Notes under the pieces: generated by a model | What the model saw: the letters and a program-made list of their open reading frames with translations, nothing else | Told to the model about the DNA's origin: nothing | Databases searched by the model: none | Position numbers and translations under genes: made by a program | Origin: Phocaeicola sp. | Lineage (GTDB): Bacteria; Bacteroidota; Bacteroidia; Bacteroidales; Bacteroidaceae | DNA length: 35,124 bases | Direction of reading: 5' to 3' | NCBI GenBank assembly: GCA_029257865.1 | Contig: JARIAN010000012.1 | Coordinates: 1-35,124 of the forward strand | Shown here: positions 8,918-15,671 of the stretch, one piece after another | Numbering within the stretch: position 1 is the first letter of the stretch | How the letters are laid out: every line of letters starts with the position of its first letter

Positions 8918-11005
8918 TTATTTCCTTTTTTTCGGATAGGAAGACTTGCATTTCTTTTCCGGGAACACGAACGTCGTGTTATATTCCCCGTCAAAGGCGA
9001 CTATGGCATCGAAGTTCTTGCCCTGCTTGCTCTTGAAGCCTTTGAGCGGCTTGGTGTGCCCGTCGGTGAGCAGGTCTTTGATTTCGTCGTCGGACAGGGT
9101 GCGTCCCGCTTTCTGCCGGAACACGGGCAGTCCGCACTCCGTGTTGTCGCAACGTACCACCTTGCCGTAGAACCGCATCCTGCCCGTGCCGCACTTGGGA
9201 CACGCGCAGCCGGAATCACGGCTGCCGAAGAGCTTGTCGCACGAGAGCAGTTCGGAGGTGATTTCCCGTGTGTACGCCTCTATCTCCTTGCGGAAAGTGT
9301 CGGCGGGCAGTTCCCCGCGCTCGATACGTGCCAGTTCCTTTTCCCATTCGCCCGTCATGGCTACATCGGCGATGCGCATCGTCTTCACCACGGAATTGAG
9401 GGCGAGTCCCTTTTCGGTGGGAACAAGCGACTTCTTGCAGCGTTCCATGTAACCGCGCTTGAAAAGCGTTTCGATGATGGACGCTCGTGTGGCGGGAGTG
9501 CCGATGCCGCAGTCCTTCATCGCCTGCCGCAGCGCGTCGTCCTCAATTTCCTTGCCCGCTGTTTCCATTGCCGAGAGCAGGGTGGCTTCGGTATGCAGCG
9601 GCTTGGGTTTGGTCTTTCCTTCGGTGATGGAGGTGGCTTTCAGCGTGAGCGTGTCGCCATCCTGCCAGCCGGGGATGGTAGTTTCCTCCTTTTCCTCGCC
9701 ATAGACGGCACGCCATCCGGCTTGCTTCACGACACTGCCTTTCACGGTGAACTCCACTCCGGCACATTCTGCCGTGACAGCAGTCACGTCCTTGACGCAT
9801 TTTTCGGAGAATGCCTCTATCATTCGTCCGGCAATCATCTGATAAATGGTGCTGTCCTCTTTGGAGAGGAAGAGCGGTTTCTCTCCCGTGACGAGCAGGG
9901 CATGGTGGTCTGTTACCTTGCCGTCATCCACGCTACGGCGTGTCGGGATGGCTTTTGCCCGCACCTTGTCTTTCCATTCGGGCTGCGTGCCGATAAAGGC
10001 GAGTAGCTTGGGGATTTCAGCGAACACGTCTTCGGGGATGTAGCGGCTTCCCGTTCTCGGATAGGTTATCAACTTCTTCTCGTAGAGCTTCTGCGCGATT
10101 TCAAGCGTCTGTTCCGCCGTGAAGCCGTGCTTGGCGTTGGCTTCTTTTTGGAGCGTGGTCAGGTCGTACAGCAAGGGAGTTTCCTCCGTCTTCTCCTTAC
10201 GCTCTGCTTTCGTTACCGTTGCGCTGCCTGCCGCCTTTACCTTATTATATAGCTCCGTTGCCGGTTCTTTCGACTTCCATTTCTCGGAGGATGAGAGTTT
10301 CACGACCTCGCCGTCGCAACCGTCTGTTGCGATATGGAGCTGCCAGAATGCTTCGGACGTAAAACGGCGGTTCTCCCAATAGCGTTCACACACCATCGCC
10401 AGCGTGGGTGTCTGCACACGCCCCACCGAATACGTGCCATGTCCGGCGGCTATGGATAACGCCTGAGTGCCGTTGATGCCCACGAGCCAGTCGGATTCGC
10501 TCCGCGCTTTGGCGGCGAGGTATAGGTTGTCGTACCTGCTGCCGTCTTCGAGGTTGCGCAGTCCCTCACGGATAGCCTTGTCGGTGAGCGAGCTGATCCA
10601 CAGACGCACGAAAGGAGTGGTGCAACCCGTATAGTGGTAGAGGTAGCGGAAGATAAGCTCTCCCTCGCGTCCGGCATCGGTCGCCACGATGATTTGTTCG
10701 CTTGTGTCGAACAGTCTTTTGATGACTTTTATCTGCGACACCACGCCGCTGTCGGGCTTGTAACCTTTCTCCGTCCTGACCTGACGGGGGACGAGCGTGA
10801 ATGTGTCGGGAATAATCGGGAGGTTGTCACGGACAAATCCGCGCACGCCGTAGCCGTCGGGCATGGCAAGCTGAACGAGGTGTCCGAATGCCCATGTCAC
10901 GGCATAGCCGCCTCCTTCGAAATATCCTTCCTCTCTCTTTGTCGCGCCCACGATGCGGGCGATTTCACGTGCCACGGAGGGCTTTTCTGCAATGATTGTC
11001 TTCAT
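8918..11005 (-). CDS. topB: DNA topoisomerase III (Exc/TopB-like)
   Basis: A 695-residue type IA topoisomerase that relaxes and decatenates DNA through a single-strand break. It begins MKTIIAEKPSVAREIARIVG, the typical N-terminus. The TOPRIM acidic motif is ATDAGREGE (about 108-116), and the active-site tyrosine is in LITYPRTGS (about Y315). A C-terminal zinc-binding stretch shows CACPKCGTG followed by CDNTEC. CTnDOT carries a homologous enzyme, Exc, beside its excision genes, so a role with the integrase in excision is plausible. The start at 11005 fits the family; the longer frame from 11062 adds a leader-encoded tail. The upstream leader (11027-11055) contains the ATCCAAA motif shared with two other genes. 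The ORF is intact. Confidence 0.93.
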   Translation of the reverse strand: MKTIIAEKPSVAREIARIVGATKREEGYFEGGGYAVTWAFGHLVQLAMPDGYGVRGFVRDNLPIIPDTFTLVPRQVRTEKGYKPDSGVVSQIKVIKRLFDTSEQIIVATDAGREGELIFRYLYHYTGCTTPFVRLWISSLTDKAIREGLRNLEDGSRYDNLYLAAKARSESDWLVGINGTQALSIAAGHGTYSVGRVQTPTLAMVCERYWENRRFTSEAFWQLHIATDGCDGEVVKLSSSEKWKSKEPATELYNKVKAAGSATVTKAERKEKTEETPLLYDLTTLQKEANAKHGFTAEQTLEIAQKLYEKKLITYPRTGSRYIPEDVFAEIPKLLAFIGTQPEWKDKVRAKAIPTRRSVDDGKVTDHHALLVTGEKPLFLSKEDSTIYQMIAGRMIEAFSEKCVKDVTAVTAECAGVEFTVKGSVVKQAGWRAVYGEEKEETTIPGWQDGDTLTLKATSITEGKTKPKPLHTEATLLSAMETAGKEIEDDALRQAMKDCGIGTPATRASIIETLFKRGYMERCKKSLVPTEKGLALNSVVKTMRIADVAMTGEWEKELARIERGELPADTFRKEIEAYTREITSELLSCDKLFGSRDSGCACPKCGTGRMRFYGKVVRCDNTECGLPVFRQKAGRTLSDDEIKDLLTDGHTKPLKGFKSKQGKNFDAIVAFDGEYNTTFVFPEKKCKSSYPKKRK

Positions 11006-11026
11006 GTTTTCTTGCTTTTTTGTTGA

Positions 11027-11055
11027 TACTTTGGATTTTATTTTGGATTCAGTGG
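11027..11055 (-). promoter_or_regulatory. topB leader motif with doubled ATCCAAA
   Basis: On the minus strand this reads CCACTGAATCCAAA, three spacer-like bases and then a second ATCCAAAGTA, ending about 21 bases before the topB ATG. It matches the sequence before the DUF1896 ATG (8696-8679) and before the HTH ATG at 13978. The motif may be a translation enhancer or RNA-binding site. Confidence 0.35.
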
Positions 11056-11066
11056 CGGACACGGGA

Positions 11067-12635
11067 TTACATTTTCATGCCTTTGTTGTTCTTCTTTTTC
11101 GGCTTCTCCTGCTGCTGTTGCTGGCGGTCGTCCTTTGGGGCGGTCTGACCTTTCTGCAAAGGCTCTTTCAGGTTCTTTGTCGCCTCGTTGGTTTTGCCCT
11201 CGTTGTTCACCGCCACCTGTGTGCGGCTCTCGTTGGACGGGGCGACCTGCTGGGCGTTGTCGGGGTTCGTTTCGTAGCGGTACGGGCGGCCCTTCTCCGG
11301 GTTGAACTTGATATACATCGTGGCATGGAAGCCCTGCTTGTCGGTCACGTTCTCCAGTTTCACGGCTTTACCCGCCACGTAGTCGGCTTTCTGCTTGTCG
11401 GTGAAGTTCACGCCGCTCCATTTGCTGATGGGGCGGATGCTGCCGTCCTCGTTCATCCACGTGTTGCGGCGTTGCTCCTTCTTGGTCTGTGCGGCATTTT
11501 CCCCGCCTTGCGCCTGACTTTTCGAGGTGTCACCTTTGGCTTCCTGCGTCTGTGCGGTACGGGGCGACCTTCCGGTTCCCGGCACGAACTCCACGCCGCG
11601 CTGCTCCACGTTCACTTGAAGGGTGGTGACGAACTTCCTGCCGTCGTTGCGCTCGATGAGCTTGTCGCGCACGGGCAGTCCGGCGCGGAGCATGTCCTGC
11701 TCCTGTTTGGTGATTTCCGTCTTGCCGATGCGCTCCGGGATGCGCACCTTGTTTGCCGGAATGTCCGTGATTTCATTCGTCTTGCGGTCGATGCTGATGT
11801 AGGAGGGGATGATTTCGCCCGTTTCCCTGTCCACAATGTCCACGACCCTGCCGAGGTTGCCCGTTTCGCGCAGGTTCTTCCGGTCATCGTCGGAGAATTT
11901 GTGTTCCTTGTACTCATCTAACTTCTGCTCCTTGCGGATGAAGTGCGGCACGAGGCTGACATTTCCCTCGCCGTCCTTCTTGAAGGAGAGGCGGGCGTCC
12001 AGCTCGAATGATTCGCCGCCGAAGGTGGGCTTGACCTTTACCAAGTCGGACTTGCCGTAGTGGAGCATCTTCGTAAGGTCTCCGGACTTTTCAAGGTCGT
12101 CACGCTTCACGCCCCATCTGTCCTCCAGCTCCTGCCAGTTGATTTTGCTCTCGTTGATGGGTTGGTAGCCCTGTCTGCCCTGCGTCTGTTGCGGGCTTTC
12201 CTGCTGTTCTTTCTGTTGTTCCATGTTTTCCTGTTTTTGAGGTTCTTGTTTCTCTGTCTTTTGTGCCGCCATCTCTTCCTGCACCTGCTGTTGATAAGGG
12301 AAGGTGTCGATTTTGTGCGGTGCAAGGATTTGTTTGTTCTGGTACGGATGCTGAAGCAGGTCTTTCATCACGCCAAGCATGGAATCCACTTGGTCTGCCG
12401 CGATGCGGTAGAAACCGAAGCGGCTGGGTTCCTTGCACTGCCGGAAGAAGTTCTTGAAGAAGTTGTCCAGCACGTCGCCGTGTCGGTCGAATTGCAGGAA
12501 ACTCTGCGCGTTCTCAGCTTTCGCAGGGGTACGCTTGGGTGTGTCGTCTGCATTCAGCCCGGCTACCACGCTGATCTCGCCCGTCTTCTCGTCACGGACT
12601 ACCAGCACGTCCTTTTCGTCTTTTTTCTTTGCCAT
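11067..12635 (-). CDS. DUF4099/DUF3945 domain protein
   Basis: A 522-residue hydrophilic protein. The N-terminal third holds the conserved block RHGDVLDNFFKNFFRQC and a region near INWQELEDRWGVKRDDLE that I assign to DUF4099. Two blocks near DMLRAGLPVRDKLIERNDG and FTDKQKADYVAGKAVKLEN look like DUF3945 repeats. Between them are Gln/Glu-rich low-complexity stretches, and the C-terminus is strongly basic (KPKKKNNKGMKM), suggesting nucleic-acid contact. The family is widespread next to topB in Bacteroides mobile elements but has no proven function. It starts 20 bp after the upstream HTH gene and ends 61 bp before the topB start, so one operon is likely. Confidence 0.8.
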   Translation of the reverse strand: MAKKKDEKDVLVVRDEKTGEISVVAGLNADDTPKRTPAKAENAQSFLQFDRHGDVLDNFFKNFFRQCKEPSRFGFYRIAADQVDSMLGVMKDLLQHPYQNKQILAPHKIDTFPYQQQVQEEMAAQKTEKQEPQKQENMEQQKEQQESPQQTQGRQGYQPINESKINWQELEDRWGVKRDDLEKSGDLTKMLHYGKSDLVKVKPTFGGESFELDARLSFKKDGEGNVSLVPHFIRKEQKLDEYKEHKFSDDDRKNLRETGNLGRVVDIVDRETGEIIPSYISIDRKTNEITDIPANKVRIPERIGKTEITKQEQDMLRAGLPVRDKLIERNDGRKFVTTLQVNVEQRGVEFVPGTGRSPRTAQTQEAKGDTSKSQAQGGENAAQTKKEQRRNTWMNEDGSIRPISKWSGVNFTDKQKADYVAGKAVKLENVTDKQGFHATMYIKFNPEKGRPYRYETNPDNAQQVAPSNESRTQVAVNNEGKTNEATKNLKEPLQKGQTAPKDDRQQQQQEKPKKKNNKGMKM

Positions 12636-12655
12636 TTGAAAAATGTTTTAATGGG

Positions 12656-13006
12656 TTATTTATGAAAGAAATTATGGATACGAGCCTTGTAGAAGGCTAT
12701 ATCTTCTTTTTTGAAGTCCTTGATATGGTTGGAAAGGAATGTCAGCACATCCTCCTCGCTGTAATAGGTTTTCTTGCCCAGTGTCTTGTAGGGCAATGCG
12801 CCGACACTGCGGTAGCGTTGCAGTGTGCGCTTGCTTATCTGGAGCAGCATGCACAAATCCTGATTGTCGAAAAGGCGGATGCTTTCCGTGATAGTAGGCT
12901 GTTTCCCCTCAGCCTTCATCGCCAGCAGCAGTTCGTCCTGACGGTCGAGCCGTTCCATCAGCTTCTGCATCCAGCCCTCGAAGTTGTTTCGTGTGAGCAG
13001 TTCCAT
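12656..13006 (-). CDS. Small HTH (HTH_17/MerR-like) protein
   Basis: A 116-residue DNA-binding protein with an excisionase-type helix-turn-helix: LCMLLQISKRTLQRYRS followed by ALPYKTLGKKTYYSEEDV. An N-terminal helix (WMQKLMERLDRQDELLLAM) may mediate dimerisation. Proteins of this kind act as excisionases or regulators (Xis2c/Xis2d-like) in CTnDOT-type elements. It follows the upstream HTH gene by only 3 bp and precedes the DUF3945 gene by 20 bp, so it is part of the leftward operon. Whether it recruits the integrase or controls transcription cannot be told from sequence. Confidence 0.85.
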   Translation of the reverse strand: MELLTRNNFEGWMQKLMERLDRQDELLLAMKAEGKQPTITESIRLFDNQDLCMLLQISKRTLQRYRSVGALPYKTLGKKTYYSEEDVLTFLSNHIKDFKKEDIAFYKARIHNFFHK

Positions 13007-13009
13007 GAC

Positions 13010-13366
13010 CTATGTCCTCCTTCCTTTTGGTTTGCCGCCAGTGCGCAGCGTGTGGTTGCGTTTCAATTCCTGCGGTGTCGCCGCGTCCTCGTTGACGGCA
13101 CACGCTTCAAGCAGGCGGTCTATTTCCGACTGCCGGTAGCGGCATTTACCGCGAAGCACGACATAACCGATGCGTTGCTCGCTGCGCATACGCTGGAGGG
13201 TGCGGGTACTCACGTTAAGCAGGTGCGCCGCCTCGCGTGTGGTGAGCAACCTGTCGGGCGATGCCGCTTTCTTGTCGCCGGAGGCGGCACGGACGTGTGC
13301 CGCAATCTCCGCTATCTGTTCCGTCAATGACCGGAAGGCAGAACTTTCCATCGTTATCACTTTCAT
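13010..13366 (-). CDS. Small HTH (excisionase/regulator-like) protein
   Basis: A 118-residue protein with an N-terminal helical part (SSAFRSLTEQIAEIAAHV) and a C-terminal HTH_17 domain: LLTTREAAHLLNVSTRTLQ followed by RMRSEQRIGYVVLRGKCRYR, then a basic tail ending KPKGRRT. I chose the ATG at 13366 (MKVITMESS) because the longer in-frame extension has a Cys/Arg-rich composition unlike the family. It is the first gene of the leftward backbone operon and is divergent from the HTH gene at 13647, whose protein is clearly related. Probable role: control or excision of the element. Confidence 0.85.
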   Translation of the reverse strand: MKVITMESSAFRSLTEQIAEIAAHVRAASGDKKAASPDRLLTTREAAHLLNVSTRTLQRMRSEQRIGYVVLRGKCRYRQSEIDRLLEACAVNEDAATPQELKRNHTLRTGGKPKGRRT

Positions 13367-13512
13367 ATTCAGTCCTTTATTTTTGTTTATTTTCATGAAC
13401 ATAGGCTGCGCCTCGGCATACCGTTCAAGCAAGTTTGACGCTCTACACTCGGCTTGCTCTATGTTTCTGCGACAAAATTCGGCAATAAACAAAAGGGGCT
13501 TTAACAACTCAC

Positions 13513-13527
13513 TACGTGACTCACGTA
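13513..13527. promoter_or_regulatory. Perfect palindrome between divergent HTH genes
   Basis: TACGTGA, a central C, then TCACGTA form perfect 7-bp arms in the 280-bp divergent control region. It is a candidate operator for one of the HTH proteins. The half-site ACTCACGTAA recurs in the integrase upstream region. Confidence 0.5.
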
Positions 13528-13619
13528 AGATTTTTACGGAAGATGGCTCCGTAACCCGGTCAAACGGTGCAACAGGCAGCCTTTCAGCGGAAAACGGTAC
13601 GTGTTAAGGGCTGCATCGT

Positions 13620-13627
13620 TACCTTTG
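13620..13627 (+). promoter_or_regulatory. Predicted -7 box for the rightward HTH genes
   Basis: TACCTTTG matches TAnnTTTG exactly and lies 19 bp before the ATG at 13647. No clear TTTG -33 box is visible at the right spacing, so an activator may be needed. Confidence 0.5.
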
Positions 13628-13646
13628 CGGGCAAACCGATAATTGC

Positions 13647-13946
13647 ATGAATATGGAAATAGTATCTATCGAGAAAAAGACTTTCGAGATGATGGTGGCG
13701 GCATTCGGCGCACTCTCGGAGAAGGTCGCCGCCCTAAGGCGCAAAAGCGACACGGGGCGCATGGAAAGATGGCTCACGGGCGAGGAGGTCTGCGGGCAGT
13801 TGAGAATAAGCCCGCGCACGTTGCAGACGCTGCGCGACAGGCGGCTTATCGGCTACTCGCAGATAAACCGCAGGTTCTATTACAAGCCGGAGGAGGTTAA
13901 GAGGTTGATACCGCTTATCGGCACGCTCTATTCGCACGGCAGATGA
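13647..13946 (+). CDS. Small HTH (HTH_17) protein
   Basis: A 99-residue protein (begins MNMEIVSIEKKTFEMM) with an N-terminal helix and the HTH core WLTGEEVCGQLRISPRTLQT followed by LRDRRLIGYSQINRRFYYK. It is related to the two leftward HTH proteins across the divergent control region, sharing the RTLQ recognition-helix core and the overall plan. It sits 31 bp before the next HTH gene, so the two are co-transcribed. It is probably a regulator or directionality factor of the element. Confidence 0.85.
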   Translation: MNMEIVSIEKKTFEMMVAAFGALSEKVAALRRKSDTGRMERWLTGEEVCGQLRISPRTLQTLRDRRLIGYSQINRRFYYKPEEVKRLIPLIGTLYSHGR

Positions 13947-13977
13947 TTTGATTTATTCACCCACTGAATCCGAAGTT

Positions 13978-14283
13978 ATGATGAACGAGACCAACGATGT
14001 TTTTACGATGGAAGACGAGCCGATAGCCTCTGTGATGCAGGATATGCGCAAAGGCTCGAAATGGCTGTCTGTATTTCTGGAAAGTTACCGCCCTCCGCTG
14101 GACGGGGAACGTTACCTGACTGACGGTGAGGTGGCGGAACTGCTCCGTGTCAGCCGACGCACCTTGCAGGAATACCGCAACAACCGCGTGTTGTCCTTCA
14201 TACTTTTGGGAGGGAAGGTGCTTTACCCGGAAACGGGGCTGCGCGAGGTGCTGGAAGCGAACTACCGCAAGCCGCTGGAGTGA
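13978..14283 (+). CDS. Small HTH (HTH_17) protein
   Basis: A protein of about 101 residues with an acidic N-terminus, then YLTDGEVAELLRVSRRTLQE and YRNNRVLSFILLGGKVLYP. It is the fourth related HTH protein of this module. The start is either ATG 13978 or the next codon, ATG 13981; both fit. The sequence immediately before it, CCACTGAATCCGAAGTT (13961-13977), matches the leader motif in front of the DUF1896 gene. A terminator follows the stop codon, closing this two-gene operon just before the AT-rich Hachiman cassette. Confidence 0.83.
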   Translation: MMNETNDVFTMEDEPIASVMQDMRKGSKWLSVFLESYRPPLDGERYLTDGEVAELLRVSRRTLQEYRNNRVLSFILLGGKVLYPETGLREVLEANYRKPLE

Positions 14284-14303
14284 GGCGGCCAACATGAAAA
14301 AGG

Positions 14304-14345
14304 AAACGGGCGACATTTTGTGGTGCTGCCCGTTTACTTTTTATA
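14304..14345 (+). terminator. Terminator after the rightward HTH genes
   Basis: AAACGGGC (14304-14311) pairs with GCCCGTTT (14328-14335) and is followed by ACTTTTTATAT. It marks the end of the GC-rich backbone; base composition becomes strongly AT-rich after it. Confidence 0.7.
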
Positions 14346-14435
14346 TACTTGGGTGTTTTAATGACCTTAAAACCAGTTTTTTGATTGATCCAACCAATTT
14401 CTATCGTTAGAAATTCATATAGTTAATAAAAAGTT

Positions 14436-14445
14436 GTAACTTTGC
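14436..14445 (+). promoter_or_regulatory. Promoter -7 box or att-like core before the XRE gene
   Basis: GTAACTTTGC contains a perfect -7 box TAACTTTG 29 bp before the XRE start codon. The same ten bases occur in the same orientation at 19812-19821, the presumed integrase junction, and match the CTnDOT core consensus. A promoter is the simpler reading. Confidence 0.5.
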
Positions 14446-14473
14446 ATTTAACGCAATCTAAAAATTAATTGTA

Positions 14474-14677
14474 ATGGCAATTTTAAACAACATTAAAAAT
14501 GTACTATCAGAAAAAGGAGTTATGAGCAAATGGTTGGCAAAACAATTACAGAAAGATCCTGCAACAGTATCTAAATGGTGTAATAATCATTCTCAACCTG
14601 ATTTGTACACATTTGTTCGTATTGCAAATTTGCTTGATGTTGATGTTCATGAACTTATTTGTCATACAAAAAAATAG
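14474..14677 (+). CDS. XRE-family transcriptional regulator
   Basis: A 67-residue Cro/C1-type helix-turn-helix protein and little else: WLAKQLQKDPATVSKWCNN forms the HTH, followed by QPDLYTFVRIANLLDVDVHE, the usual helix 4-5 segment. It is the first gene of the AT-rich cassette and lies 52 bp before hamA in the same direction. It probably controls the Hachiman genes, most likely as a repressor that prevents autoimmunity. That role is inferred from position only. It is unlike the GC-rich HTH_17 proteins to its left. Confidence 0.85.
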   Translation: MAILNNIKNVLSEKGVMSKWLAKQLQKDPATVSKWCNNHSQPDLYTFVRIANLLDVDVHELICHTKK

Positions 14678-14729
14678 TATCTAAAGGAATATAGATGTTT
14701 CACCATTTTTAAGCATGTAAATAAAGTGT

Positions 14730-15671
14730 ATGAGCAATAAAATTTGGAATTTTGATATATTAGTTGATGATTGTTTTGTTAATTTTAATACAAAAAAGCA
14801 AGAAATAAATCCAGATCATAATGACAGGTTATTATCAGTTGCTAATGGCTTTGAAGATGGCAGTTGGAGATATCGTCAATTCAAAGAATTTGTTTTCAGT
14901 AATATTGCAGAAACAGCTTTGTCTGCACAAGAACGAGAGAAATTAATAGATAATGATTACGGTAGGCTTATTGAGGCTGCCAAACATTTACGACTTGTTG
15001 ACAAAGAGCAGAATGGAAAGGGAAGTGAAATAGCGGAAATTATTCTATATGGCATAATGAAGAACCATTATAAAGCCTTATCTGCAATACCTAAAATTTT
15101 TTATAAACAGAATGATAATGATAATGCAAAGGGCTCTGATTCTGTACACATTGTAATTGACCCAAATGGAGGCTTTCAACTTTGGTTAGGAGAAGCTAAA
15201 TTTTATAATTCTCTTGAGGATGCGCGATTATACGAACCAATAAATTCTGTTGAACAAATGTTGCGCAAACCTATTATGAAAAAGGAATGCGGAATAATGA
15301 CCAATCTCAATGAACTTGATAAACAAATTGAAAACCAAACATTACTTAAAAAGATAAAAGAATGTTTCGATGAGAATACTTCCATTGACGAAATAAAACC
15401 CAAACTACATATACCTATTCTTTTATTACATGAATGCCAGATAACAGCAAGTACTACTGAAATGAGTGATGAGTATAAAAATAGTATTATTTCTTTTCAT
15501 AGAGATCGTGCTCATTCGTTTTTTAAGAAGCAGATCAACAAGCTTAGTTCTGTTCATAAGTATTCGGAAATAAACTTTCATTTGATTCTTTTTCCTGTTC
15601 CTGATAAAACAAAAATAGTAAACTGGTTTATTTCACAAGCAAAAAATCTCAAAAATGATGCAGACGAATGA
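14730..15671 (+). CDS. hamA: Hachiman HamA (DUF1837 nuclease)
   Basis: A 313-residue protein of the HamA/DUF1837 family, the nuclease-like subunit of the Hachiman anti-phage system. A PD-(D/E)XK-type signature is visible: an upstream helix with acidic residues (SEIAEIILYGI, about 99-109), GSD at 135-137 and WLGEAKFY at 152-159 with E155 and K157. In the family, HamA forms a complex with HamB and degrades DNA after HamB senses damaged or phage DNA. The stop codon overlaps the hamB start by 17 bp, a sign of translational coupling and a fixed protein ratio. Codons and base composition are far more AT-rich than in the backbone, pointing to a different origin. The ATG at 14730 is the only sensible start. 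Confidence 0.87.
   Translation: MSNKIWNFDILVDDCFVNFNTKKQEINPDHNDRLLSVANGFEDGSWRYRQFKEFVFSNIAETALSAQEREKLIDNDYGRLIEAAKHLRLVDKEQNGKGSEIAEIILYGIMKNHYKALSAIPKIFYKQNDNDNAKGSDSVHIVIDPNGGFQLWLGEAKFYNSLEDARLYEPINSVEQMLRKPIMKKECGIMTNLNELDKQIENQTLLKKIKECFDENTSIDEIKPKLHIPILLLHECQITASTTEMSDEYKNSIISFHRDRAHSFFKKQINKLSSVHKYSEINFHLILFPVPDKTKIVNWFISQAKNLKNDADE

Noticed and set aside
8782-9036. Plus-strand frame of 84 codons starting directly after a leader-motif copy
   Set aside because: It runs antisense into the topB 3' end and has no protein-like pattern, although its start context is curious.
9056-10006. Plus-strand frame of 316 codons
   Set aside because: Antisense to topoisomerase III.
10953-11921. 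Plus-strand frame of 322 codons rich in Leu and Val
   Set aside because: Antisense to the DUF3945 gene and spanning two real genes; the hydrophobicity is an artefact of the reverse strand.
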